Source: Pseudomonadota bacterium (GTDB lineage: Bacteria > Pseudomonadota > Gammaproteobacteria > Pseudomonadales > Cellvibrionaceae). Taken from it: a DNA stretch of 6,783 bases. The DNA lies in NCBI GenBank assembly GCA_023416875.1, contig JAEZGT010000096.1, positions 1 through 6,783 of the forward strand, written 5' to 3'. Shown one piece after another: positions 1 to 6,183 of the stretch (positions are counted from its first letter, which is position 1; each line of letters opens with the position of its first letter). The position numbers and the translations under genes were made by a program. The notes below the pieces were generated by a model that was not told the DNA's origin, ran no database searches, and saw nothing but the letters and a program-made list of their open reading frames with translations.

Positions 1-608
1 AGCACGAGCCCAACACTCGCACCGTGATCGAATTTGCCCAAAGCAAACCGTACGGCGCGATCAAAACCGTAAAAGCCGAAGCGGGCTACGCCGGCCGCGG
101 CGCGCCGCAGGACGATTGGCGTATGGACCAGAGTAAAGGCGGCGGCGCGATTTACGATATGGGCGTCTACCCGATTAATGCTGCGCGCTACGCATCCGGT
201 TTGGAACCCATCGCTGTTACCGGCCGCTTCGAAAACGACTATCCGGACATTTTCACCAAGACGGATTCCACCGCGATTTTCGATCTGGAATTTCCGGGCG
301 GCGTCATCGCCCACTGCGCTACCAGCGTTACCCGCAGCATGAATCATTTAAAAGTGGACTGCGAAAAAGGCTGGTATGAGCTGCAACCCATGCAGGCGTA
401 CAACGGCGTGCAAGGCCGCACCAGCGACGGCAAAGCCCTCGATAAAAAAATCGTGCATCAACAGGCCAAGCAGATGGACGACGATGCGTTGGCTATTCTC
501 AATAACACCGATGTGATGGTGCCCGGCAGTGAAGGGCTAAAGGATATTCGGATTGTGCAGGCGGTGTTGCAGTCAGGCGCTACTGGGAAACGGGTGGAGT
601 TGGGTTAA
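1..608 (+). CDS. Gfo/Idh/MocA-family oxidoreductase, GFOR-like (C-terminal part, cut by window edge)
   Basis: This is the C-terminal 201 residues of an NAD(P)-dependent sugar or polyol oxidoreductase. The reading frame is open from the left edge (first complete codon at 3), so the GTG at 24 is an internal Val and not a start. The N-terminal Rossmann domain with its GxGxxG and EKP motifs lies outside the window. What remains is the alpha/beta substrate-binding domain: a GGGAIYDMGVYPINAARY motif at about 138-191, with the family's conserved Asp (156-158) and Tyr (168-170), then beta strands ending in a SEGLKDIRIVQAV helix and a GKRVEL tail. The DDWR...GGG.lyD.GvYp.N..RY pattern and the C-terminal E(G)xxD.R..QA pattern recall Zymomonas glucose-fructose oxidoreductase more than inositol dehydrogenases. 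The exact substrate cannot be read from this part. Cytoplasmic or periplasmic location is undecidable because the N terminus is missing. Confidence 0.88.
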   Translation, partial: HEPNTRTVIEFAQSKPYGAIKTVKAEAGYAGRGAPQDDWRMDQSKGGGAIYDMGVYPINAARYASGLEPIAVTGRFENDYPDIFTKTDSTAIFDLEFPGGVIAHCATSVTRSMNHLKVDCEKGWYELQPMQAYNGVQGRTSDGKALDKKIVHQQAKQMDDDALAILNNTDVMVPGSEGLKDIRIVQAVLQSGATGKRVELG

Positions 609-615
609 ACCAAAG

Positions 616-697
616 GCGGCCCTTCGACCTCGCTCAGGGGCCGCGCCTTCGACTCCCGTTCGGGACCGGCCTCCGACTTCATTTCGGTTTCGCTGAA
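616..697. repeat. Cluster of three short hairpin units downstream of the oxidoreductase gene
   Basis: Starting eight bases after the stop codon, the motif TTCGAC/TCCGAC recurs at 623-628, 648-653 and 672-677, a spacing of about 25 nt. Each copy sits in its own inverted repeat. Unit 1 pairs GCGGCCC (616-622) with GGGCCGC (638-644). Unit 2 pairs TCCCG (654-658) with CGGGA (661-665). Unit 3 pairs TTCGG (683-687) with CTGAA (693-697), with one G-T wobble. No T-tract follows, so these are not textbook intrinsic terminators, but the first could end or stabilise the upstream transcript. The CCCTTCGAC...GCTCAGGG wording resembles dispersed intergenic palindromes seen in many bacterial genomes; that link is from memory. 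Confidence 0.6.
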
Positions 698-710
698 GCC
701 CGTCCGCAGC

Positions 711-766
711 ACTAGTTTAGAAACCAATAAAAAACTTAGGAATACAAACAACAAAGGGTTAACAAC
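711..766 (+). promoter_or_regulatory. A+T-rich leader and ribosome binding site of the large membrane-protein gene
   Basis: The composition changes abruptly from the GC-rich hairpin cluster to A+T-rich sequence just before the large gene, as expected for a promoter and untranslated leader. AAAGGG at 753-758 lies 8 nt before the ATG at 767 and is a reasonable Shine-Dalgarno match. I could not find a -35/-10 pair that I would defend. Confidence 0.4.
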
Positions 767-3700
767 ATGCGGAAATATCTGGCGGTGCTGGTCGGATGGT
801 TGTGCGTGGTATTTGGGGCGGTTGCGGCGGAGGTGGTGATACCGCCGGAACTGCGCAACTGGCGCGAGTGGGTGCTGCATGAGCACCCGGATATTCAATG
901 TCCGCATTTGTACAACCAGGCCCAGCGCACTTGCGTGTGGCCGGGGCGCTTGGATCTGCAATTGGGCCGCGCCGGCGGCCAGTTTGAGCTGGCGGTAGAA
1001 ACCTTCGCCGAGGCCTGGGTGGTGCTGCCCGGGGCCGATGGTTTCTGGCCGGAGCGGGTGGCCAATCGCGGCGGCAGTGTCGCGGTGGTCCGCCGCGACG
1101 GCAAACCCCAAGTGTTTTTGCCACCTGGACAGCATCTACTAACCGGCGTCTGGGCTTGGCAGGCGCTGCCGCGTACCTTGCCGATACCGGAGGCCAGCGG
1201 CCTGCTTTCCCTCAGTATTGATGGCAGCGCGGTTGCCAATCCCACCCGCGCCAGCGCCAGCGAATTATGGCTGCGCGGCCAGATCGAAGAGACCGCCGGC
1301 CCCAGCGCCGACAGCCTCGATATCAAAGTTTTCCGCCGTCTCGAAGATGCCAACCCCGCGTTATTGGAAACCCGGGTGCAGCTCAGTGTGAGCGGCAAAG
1401 AGCGCGAGGTGCAGACCGGCCCCTTATTGCTGCCGGGATTTGTGCCGCGCCAGTTCAGCAGCGATCTGCCCGCCCGGGTGGAGAAGGACGGCGGCCTGCG
1501 CGTGCAGTTAAAGCCTGGTCGGTGGGAGATCCGCCTGCTGGCCCACGGCGCCACACCTTTGGACACCCTCGCTTATCAGCCGTCGAATGACTTGTGGCCG
1601 ACCCAGGAGGTCTGGGTATTCCAGGCCAATCCCGCCTTGCGCACCGTGCAGCTGGAAGGGCTGCCGGGCATGGACCCGAGCCAGACCCAGTTGCCGGGGG
1701 AATGGCAGAGCCTGCCGACGTATCTCGCTGAGCCCGGCGGTACTCTGACTTTGCGCGAGCTGCATCGCGGCGACCCCAATCCTCTGGGCAATCAACTAGC
1801 TCTCAATAAAGACCTCTGGCTGGATTTCACCGGCGGTTATTACACCGTTAAGGACGTCATCAACGGTTCTTTTACCAGCAGCCAGCGCCTGGAGGTGCAG
1901 CCCATGTACGAATTGGGCCGCGCCGAGCAGGCCGGGCAGCCGCTCTCCGTAACCCGTTTGGACGAGCAGAGTCCGCGGGGCGTCGAGATACGCGCGCAGC
2001 AGTTGCAGCTATTGGCAGTAAGCCGGCTGGCGCGTGACGCCTCGCTTCCCGTCACCGGCTGGCAGGCAAATTTCGATCAGGTAAATACGCGTCTCCACCT
2101 GCCGCCGGGATGGTCGCTGCTGCACGCCAGCGGTGCTGACCGAGTTAACGGCAGTTGGATTGGCAATTGGAGCCTGTGGGAAATATTCCTTGTGCTCATC
2201 GTTGCCGTTGCCCTCGGGCGCGCGACTACTCCACTCATTGGTGCCGTCGCCTTCGCCACCGTAGTGCTGGTGTTCCAGCGCGGCGGCTCGCCAGTGGTGA
2301 TCTGGTTGAATTTCGCTGTGGTGTTTGCGCTATTGCCTTTTGCCAAGGGGCGCTGGGTCACTTGGCTGCAGCGCTATTTGTGGCTGAGTTTCGCGGCGCT
2401 GTTATTGATCTTGCTGCCGTTTGCCGTACAGCAGGCGCGCCAGGCGCTGTATCCACAACTGGAAAAGAGCTGGATGGTGCAGGATGCCCGTTTCGATAAT
2501 GGCGTCGACATGGATATGCAGCCGGTGCCGCAAGCGAGCCAGGCGGTCGAGGAAGTGGTGGTTACAGGATTACGCGCGTCAGCCTATGAAGCGTCGCGGT
2601 CCAGAACCACCAAAGTCTCCGCGCCTCCTATGCAGCAAAAAGCCTACGACCCCGGCCAGAAAATCCAGGTGGGGCCGGGCTTGCCCGACTGGAATTGGCA
2701 TCAGGCCAACCTGTCCTGGAGCGGTCCGGTGACGGCTGAGGACGACGCCAGTCTGTACTTGGTGCCGCCCTGGTTGAACCGCTTGGGTTATCTCCTGGCA
2801 ATTCTGCTGCCGGTGTTGCTCGCTGGATTGCTGGTGCGTCATTTGAGGGGGCGAGTGCCTATGCCCCCGTTGCGGGTATGGTCGGCGAACGCCACCGCCG
2901 CCGCATTGCTGTTGATGACAGTTGGGATAGCGCCGTCGCCGGCACAAGCGCAGGTAATCGTGGATAACAATCTGCTGAAAACCCTGGAAAAACGCCTAGT
3001 CGAGCCGCCGGCGTGCCTGCCGGAATGCGCTGCTATAGAGGCGGTGTCCCTCGCCGATGACGACAATCGCCTGACCCTGAAAATGCGAGTCCACACCGAG
3101 TCGGATATCGCCTTTCCGTTGCCTGCTCAGGTGCCGGGCTGGTATCCGCAAAGTGTCTCAGTGGATGGCCGCTCTGCAGCGTGGTTGAAGAGCATTGACG
3201 GGCGACTTTGGCTGCGTCTGACCCGCGGCCACCACGAGATCGAGCTGCAGGGCAGCACCGCCGGGCGCGAGCAGATTTCCCTCGCCTTTGAGCTGCCGCT
3301 CCACAATGTGCGCCACACCCTGCGCAACTGGCGCCTCAGCGGCGCGCCCAACGCGCAACAACTCAGTCAGGTGCTGCAGCTGCAACGTGAACAGGCGCAA
3401 GCCGCTCGCGAGGAGGCGCAGCGCCTGTTGCCGGACCCGATACCGCCTTATGTGACGGTCAGCCGCCGCATCAGCGTCGGTCTGGAGTGGACAGTCACCA
3501 CCGTGGTGGAACGCATTGCGCCGGCGGAAGGCGTGGTCAATCTCGCCATTCCGCTGTTGCCGGGAGAGGCGCCCAGCAGCGGGCAAGTGAGCGATGGCAG
3601 CATGGATGTGCGCCTGGGTGAGCGGCAAAACGCATTCAGCTGGGAGTCCACCCTCAAGCCGTTTGCCGATATGACTCTGGTGGCCGCGGAGGGCAAACCC

Positions 3701-4834
3701 TGGGCGGAGGTGTGGTCGCTGGATGTATCGCCCAGCTGGCATGCCACCGTCAGTGGTATTCCCGCCGTCGCGGGCAGCGTCAATACTTGGCAGCCCTGGC
3801 CGGGGGAGGCTGTTACCTTGGCCATTACCCGCCCCACTGCGGTGGAGGGCAGCCAGTTGAGCGTGGATTCCGTCAATTTGAACCAGAGCATCGGCAAACG
3901 CGCGAACTCGGTATCACTGCAATTGCAGATGCGCGCGACCCAGGGCGAGCAATACGACCTGCAGCTGCCGGAGGGCGCGCAACTGCAGCGGGTGCTGATC
4001 GACGGCCGTGAAACCCCCATCAGCCAGAGTCAGAACCGCTTGAAAATTCCGGTTAATCCCGGCAGCCATCAACTGCAGGTGGATTGGCAGAGCGACAATG
4101 CCGGCGGCGTGACCAGCACAACGCCGGGGTTAAATCTGGGCATGCCCGCCACCAATCTGCGTTTGGTGATGAACCTGCCGGCGGATCGCTGGCTGCTGTT
4201 GGTGGGCGGCCCGTCGATCGGGCCCGCGCTGCTGTTTTGGGGAGTGCTGTTGGTGGTGTTAGTGCTTGCCGTGGGCCTTGCCCGCAGCGGCACCACGCCT
4301 TTGAAAGCTTACGAATGGATTCTGCTGAGTTTGGGGGTGGCGACGTTCAATCTCTACGTATTGGCTGCTATCGCGGTGTGGTTTGTCGCCTTGCATATGC
4401 GCGGCCGGCGCCAGCGCCCGCCGGGGGATCACCTGTTCAATCTGACCCAGATTGCGCTCTACGGCCTGTCCATTGTGGTGCTGGGTGCCCTGGCCGCCAG
4501 CATTCCCGCTTCATTGCTCTCTCGCCCCGAGATGATGGTGGCGGGCAACGGTTCCAGCGCCACTTATCTGCAGTGGTATCAGGACCACAGCCAGGGCGAA
4601 ATTCCCCTGGCCTGGGCCATCACTCTGCCGCTCTGGGTTTATCGCGTCGCCATGCTGATGTGGGCCTTGTGGCTGGCCTTCGCGCTGATGCGCTGGCTGC
4701 CCTGGGCGTGGCGCAATCTGGGCGTGCAGGGGTACTGGTTTACTCCGCAGAAACCGGAAAAGCCGCAATCAGAAAAACACGAACCAGAAAAACAGGAGCC
4801 ACAAAAAGAAGCATTGCCGCCGCCCGCGCCCTGA
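767..4834 (+). CDS. Large exported multi-pass membrane protein of unknown function, two-halved
   Basis: I do not recognise a named family for this 1355-residue protein. Residues 1-21 are a signal peptide (Arg-Lys, hydrophobic core, AVA-A then Glu). Residues 22-468 are beta-rich and probably periplasmic. Four membrane segments follow (about 470-484, 488-504, 508-524, 537-556), then a loop 557-671, a fifth segment 672-690, a basic short loop (RHLRGR), a sixth signal-like segment 707-728 ending in AQA, a second beta-rich region 729-1149, and a C-terminal membrane block (about 1150-1171, 1184-1210, 1226-1248, 1284-1310). Basic loops at 485, 527-536 and 691-696 fit the positive-inside rule, which puts both large domains and the 557-671 loop in the periplasm. 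The segment 1184-1210 must be a hairpin if the basic run RGRRQR is cytoplasmic. Apart from Cys13 in the signal peptide I see only four cysteines, as pairs C45/C56 and C750/C754, each opening a similar module. The tail is rich in Lys, Glu, Pro and Gln. The start is supported by AAAGGG 8 nt upstream and by the signal peptide. A scaffold, sensor or envelope-stress role is possible, but no catalytic motif was seen. Confidence 0.9.
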   Translation: MRKYLAVLVGWLCVVFGAVAAEVVIPPELRNWREWVLHEHPDIQCPHLYNQAQRTCVWPGRLDLQLGRAGGQFELAVETFAEAWVVLPGADGFWPERVANRGGSVAVVRRDGKPQVFLPPGQHLLTGVWAWQALPRTLPIPEASGLLSLSIDGSAVANPTRASASELWLRGQIEETAGPSADSLDIKVFRRLEDANPALLETRVQLSVSGKEREVQTGPLLLPGFVPRQFSSDLPARVEKDGGLRVQLKPGRWEIRLLAHGATPLDTLAYQPSNDLWPTQEVWVFQANPALRTVQLEGLPGMDPSQTQLPGEWQSLPTYLAEPGGTLTLRELHRGDPNPLGNQLALNKDLWLDFTGGYYTVKDVINGSFTSSQRLEVQPMYELGRAEQAGQPLSVTRLDEQSPRGVEIRAQQLQLLAVSRLARDASLPVTGWQANFDQVNTRLHLPPGWSLLHASGADRVNGSWIGNWSLWEIFLVLIVAVALGRATTPLIGAVAFATVVLVFQRGGSPVVIWLNFAVVFALLPFAKGRWVTWLQRYLWLSFAALLLILLPFAVQQARQALYPQLEKSWMVQDARFDNGVDMDMQPVPQASQAVEEVVVTGLRASAYEASRSRTTKVSAPPMQQKAYDPGQKIQVGPGLPDWNWHQANLSWSGPVTAEDDASLYLVPPWLNRLGYLLAILLPVLLAGLLVRHLRGRVPMPPLRVWSANATAAALLLMTVGIAPSPAQAQVIVDNNLLKTLEKRLVEPPACLPECAAIEAVSLADDDNRLTLKMRVHTESDIAFPLPAQVPGWYPQSVSVDGRSAAWLKSIDGRLWLRLTRGHHEIELQGSTAGREQISLAFELPLHNVRHTLRNWRLSGAPNAQQLSQVLQLQREQAQAAREEAQRLLPDPIPPYVTVSRRISVGLEWTVTTVVERIAPAEGVVNLAIPLLPGEAPSSGQVSDGSMDVRLGERQNAFSWESTLKPFADMTLVAAEGKPWAEVWSLDVSPSWHATVSGIPAVAGSVNTWQPWPGEAVTLAITRPTAVEGSQLSVDSVNLNQSIGKRANSVSLQLQMRATQGEQYDLQLPEGAQLQRVLIDGRETPISQSQNRLKIPVNPGSHQLQVDWQSDNAGGVTSTTPGLNLGMPATNLRLVMNLPADRWLLLVGGPSIGPALLFWGVLLVVLVLAVGLARSGTTPLKAYEWILLSLGVATFNLYVLAAIAVWFVALHMRGRRQRPPGDHLFNLTQIALYGLSIVVLGALAASIPASLLSRPEMMVAGNGSSATYLQWYQDHSQGEIPLAWAITLPLWVYRVAMLMWALWLAFALMRWLPWAWRNLGVQGYWFTPQKPEKPQSEKHEPEKQEPQKEALPPPAP
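2549..2581 (+). other. TonB-box-like motif (EEVVVTGLRAS) inside the large membrane protein
   Basis: Residues 595-605 of the large protein read EEVVVTGLRAS. This is close to the TonB box that opens the mature plug of many TonB-dependent receptors in Xanthomonas, Caulobacter and Cellvibrio relatives (EEVVVTGxRxS). Here it lies in a low-complexity, probably periplasmic loop (557-671) between membrane segments 4 and 5. There is no plug or beta-barrel in this protein, so it is not a receptor. The motif itself is seen directly; an interaction with TonB is inference. Confidence 0.55.
4751..4831 (+). repeat. A-rich low-complexity stretch encoding a Lys/Glu/Pro/Gln tail
   Basis: The last 27 codons of the large gene (residues 1329-1355) encode an irregular series of EKP, EKH, EKQ and QKE units ending in LPPPAP. 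The coding strand is rich in GAAAAA-like runs, unlike the GC-rich body of the gene. The tail follows the last membrane segment and is likely disordered. Its side of the membrane depends on whether residues 1184-1210 form one helix or two. Confidence 0.6.
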
Positions 4835-4838
4835 AAGC

Positions 4839-4854
4839 CGCCCCGTTAGGGGCG
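4839..4854. terminator. Stem-loop between convergent genes, probable bidirectional terminator
   Basis: CGCCCC (4839-4844) pairs perfectly with GGGGCG (4849-4854) around the loop GTTA. It sits in the 24-bp gap between the stop of the large gene (4832-4834) and the stop of the minus-strand phnA-like gene (4859-4861). A T5 run on the plus strand comes only 11 nt after the stem (4866-4870), and a TTT follows on the minus strand, so the U-tracts are weak. Position favours a shared terminator. Confidence 0.6.
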
Positions 4855-4858
4855 CGCA

Positions 4859-5197
4859 TCACACCTTTTTAACGAACTCGGATTTCAGTTTCATGGCGCC
4901 TATGCCGTCGATCTTGCAGTCGATGTCGTGGTCGCCGTCCACCAAGCGGATATTCTTGACCTTGGTGCCCACCTTCACCACCAGGGAAGAGCCTTTCACT
5001 TTTAAATCCTTGATCACGGTGACCGAGTCGCCGTCCTGCAGCACATTGCCATGAGCGTCTTTGATGACTTTGCCGGTTTCGGCATGAGTGGCTGTGTCGG
5101 CTGACCACTCGTGACCGCATTCCGGGCAGATAAATAATCCGCGGTCCTCGTAGGTGTAAGAGGATTGGCAATTGGGGCATTGAGGTAAATCGCTCAT
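4859..5197 (-). CDS. yjdM: PhnA/YjdM-family zinc-ribbon protein
   Basis: This is a 112-residue protein, nearly the same length as E. coli YjdM (PhnA) and very similar along its whole length. It starts MSDLPQCPNC, has a four-cysteine zinc ribbon (C7, C10, C24, C27; CPxC and CPEC), and ends with the family's hallmark segments DGDSVTVIKDLKVKGSS, VGTKVKNIRLVDGDHDIDC and KLKSEFVKK. The start at 5197 is chosen over an in-frame Met codon at 5260 because it gives the family N terminus, has AGGA (minus strand, 5206-5209) 8 nt upstream, and leaves the upstream Met inside a promoter. The family was named for alkylphosphonate utilisation, but in E. coli it is not the phosphonoacetate hydrolase that shares the name PhnA, and its molecular role is unsettled. 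It is probably a cytoplasmic zinc-binding protein. It is convergent with the large membrane-protein gene and divergent from the gene at 5472. Confidence 0.93.
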   Translation of the reverse strand: MSDLPQCPNCQSSYTYEDRGLFICPECGHEWSADTATHAETGKVIKDAHGNVLQDGDSVTVIKDLKVKGSSLVVKVGTKVKNIRLVDGDHDIDCKIDGIGAMKLKSEFVKKV

Positions 5198-5231
5198 AAG
5201 AAATGTCCTGCTGGAAATAAAACGCGGGCGG

Positions 5232-5260
5232 ACCCTACGCCGCTTGGTTGCGTCTGTCAA
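5232..5260 (-). promoter_or_regulatory. Candidate sigma70 promoter of the phnA/yjdM-like gene
   Basis: On the minus strand a perfect -35 TTGACA (5260 to 5255) is followed by a 17-nt spacer and TAGGGT (5237 to 5232) as the -10. The -10 keeps the key first, second and last positions. Transcription would start near 5225, giving a leader of about 28 nt before the ATG at 5197. This also argues against translation beginning at 5260. Confidence 0.5.
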
Positions 5261-5314
5261 TTTTTCGGCCGGGAGCTATTGCTGTGTTGCGAGTAGATTT
5301 TGTGTCGATTCACT

Positions 5315-5330
5315 TGTGAAAGTAATCACA
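5315..5330. promoter_or_regulatory. Consensus CRP/Vfr-type binding site
   Basis: The sequence TGTGAAAGTAATCACA has both half-sites exactly as in the CRP consensus, TGTGA-N6-TCACA. It lies in the divergent region between the phnA-like gene and the membrane-protein gene at 5472. Its centre (5322.5) is about 82.5 bp upstream of the start expected from the candidate forward promoter at 5370-5398, a helical phase used by class I CRP sites. It is about 97 bp upstream of the expected phnA-side start. Which gene it controls cannot be read from sequence. Confidence 0.65.
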
Positions 5331-5340
5331 CCGCCGGTCA

Positions 5341-5398
5341 AATATGCGACAAACTCTCCAATGCCGCGCTTGCCATTTACCTGTCTCTTGCGCATATT
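5341..5398. repeat. Perfect 8-bp inverted repeat interleaved with the 12-bp repeat
   Basis: AATATGCG (5341-5348) is matched exactly in reverse complement by CGCATATT (5391-5398). Its right arm falls inside the loop of the 12-bp repeat at 5361-5426. If both formed in one RNA the result would be a pseudoknot. The right arm also contains the candidate -10 of the forward promoter. Confidence 0.5.
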
Positions 5399-5426
5399 AC
5401 GTGGCAACTGACGCCAAGCGCGGCAT
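5361..5426. repeat. Perfect 12-bp inverted repeat in the divergent regulatory region
   Basis: ATGCCGCGCTTG (5361-5372) is matched exactly in reverse complement by CAAGCGCGGCAT (5415-5426), with 42 nt between the arms. A competing pairing exists: TTGCCA (5370-5375) with TGGCAA (5402-5407). The arms flank the candidate forward promoter, so they could be paired operator sites, a cruciform, or part of a structured leader if transcription starts further upstream. Confidence 0.65.
5370..5398 (+). promoter_or_regulatory. Candidate sigma70 promoter of the membrane-protein gene
   Basis: TTGCCA (5370-5375), a 17-nt spacer and CATATT (5393-5398) match the -35 and -10 consensus at five and four of six positions. 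Transcription would start near 5405, about 67 nt before the GTG. The promoter lies between the arms of the 12-bp inverted repeat and downstream of the CRP box. Confidence 0.4.
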
Positions 5427-5471
5427 CTATGAGCAGCGCAACATGAATATAAAAATAATCAGGATTTTCTC

Positions 5472-6101
5472 GTGGAATTTGTTATTGCAGCCGCAGTTGG
5501 AATTTGTCTTATCCTGCTGGTGGTATTTCTCTATTTCTATTACGCCGATAACACGCTCGACTTGCTCGGCGCACCGGTGGACTGGTCGGATTTTGCGACC
5601 TTTTTCGGCGGTATTCTCGGTCCGCTGGTGCTCTGGATAATTCTGTTTTTGTTGATTTACAGCTTGCGCCAACAGAAGCGTGAGCTGGTTAATGCAGTCA
5701 GGGAAAGTCGCAGTCAGGATCGACTGCGCTGTCTGCAACAATTCGAAAATGAGCTGACGCATATATTGCGCCGGGAGTTCTCCACGGCGGACGCCACCCG
5801 CAGAGTCGAATTTGCTGACTATATTGAAGGCGTTTTTCCTTTCCCTAAAGTTCCGGATACCTATTTCAAAGCGTCGGTGGAAAAGCTGCTGCGTGTTGCG
5901 GCCAATTATTGCGAAACCATCGGCGCTTACCGCCCGGACCTGCACGACAATTTTTTATTTGATATTCACGAAGCGCGCGCACGCGATCTGGTCTCCCGAC
6001 TGGATAAAATCAAAGAGCATTTCTCGCCGATAGCGCGACAGGCTTTGTCCTTCTGCAAGTCCCATCTGGACAACAAAAACGAGCCGCCCGCAGCCAAATA
6101 G
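5472..6101 (+). CDS. Two-pass membrane protein with a cytoplasmic C-terminal domain, abortive-infection-like architecture
   Basis: This 209-residue protein has a hydrophobic segment at about 3-24, a short acidic linker, a second segment at about 45-64, then a basic and helical region (SLRQQKRELVNAVRESRSQ) that probably starts a cytoplasmic domain to the end. The stretch WSDFATFFGGILGPLVLW followed by a helix ending in Q..EL is the pattern I associate with proteins labelled putative phage abortive infection protein (GDFFGG.LGP...). That is recall, not a search result, and the cytoplasmic part shows no motif I know. The GTG start is chosen because AGGA (5461-5464) lies 7 nt upstream, the first residues enter the membrane segment at once, and an in-frame TGA at 5430-5432 leaves no ATG upstream. 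The gene is preceded by a CRP box and inverted repeats. It ends 134 nt before the GH3 gene, and inverted repeats between them suggest separate transcription. Confidence 0.82.
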   Translation: MEFVIAAAVGICLILLVVFLYFYYADNTLDLLGAPVDWSDFATFFGGILGPLVLWIILFLLIYSLRQQKRELVNAVRESRSQDRLRCLQQFENELTHILRREFSTADATRRVEFADYIEGVFPFPKVPDTYFKASVEKLLRVAANYCETIGAYRPDLHDNFLFDIHEARARDLVSRLDKIKEHFSPIARQALSFCKSHLDNKNEPPAAK

Positions 6102-6111
6102 CTGAGCCCTC

Positions 6112-6141
6112 GCTTGACCCATGAAGGGGGAAGCGTCAAGC
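6112..6141. repeat. Inverted repeat after the membrane-protein gene
   Basis: GCTTGAC (6112-6118) pairs exactly with GTCAAGC (6135-6141) across 16 nt. It begins ten bases after the stop at 6101. There is no T-run directly after it, so it is at best a weak terminator. It could equally be an operator. Confidence 0.4.
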
Positions 6142-6183
6142 TTGCCGTCCCGGCCCTTACAGCTTGTTACGCCATCTTGCTGT

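Noticed and set aside
605..1135. Minus-strand open frame of 176 codons over the hairpin cluster and the start of the large gene
   Set aside because: It overlaps the signal peptide and first domain of the large gene, its product is low-complexity and without a recognisable fold, and its C-terminal half only translates the palindromic repeats.
3158..3742. Long minus-strand open frame (194 codons) inside the large gene
   Set aside because: Antisense frames stay open by chance in GC-rich coding DNA; the product has a skewed composition (many His, Arg, Ala) and no start signal of its own was seen.
4084..4872. Plus-strand open frame of 262 codons overlapping the 3' end of the large gene
   Set aside because: It is a +1-type shadow of the membrane block. 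The frame of the large gene gives clear hydrophobic helices here, while this frame gives an Arg/Ala/Gly-rich product.
5198..5260. N-terminal extension of the phnA/yjdM-like protein to the Met at 5260
   Set aside because: The extra 21 residues are Arg-rich and absent from E. coli YjdM, and the codons overlap a TTGACA-N17-TAGGGT promoter; the start at 5197 has a better ribosome binding site.
5341..5426. Integron attC-like recombination site
   Set aside because: The paired arms lack the RYYYAAC/GTTRRRY core sites and the L/R box arrangement, and no integrase or cassette array is present.
5344..5640. Plus-strand open frame of 98 codons upstream of and overlapping the membrane-protein gene
   Set aside because: Its first part runs through the inverted repeats and promoter, and the rest overlaps the membrane-protein gene in another frame. 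No protein family or good ribosome binding site supports it.
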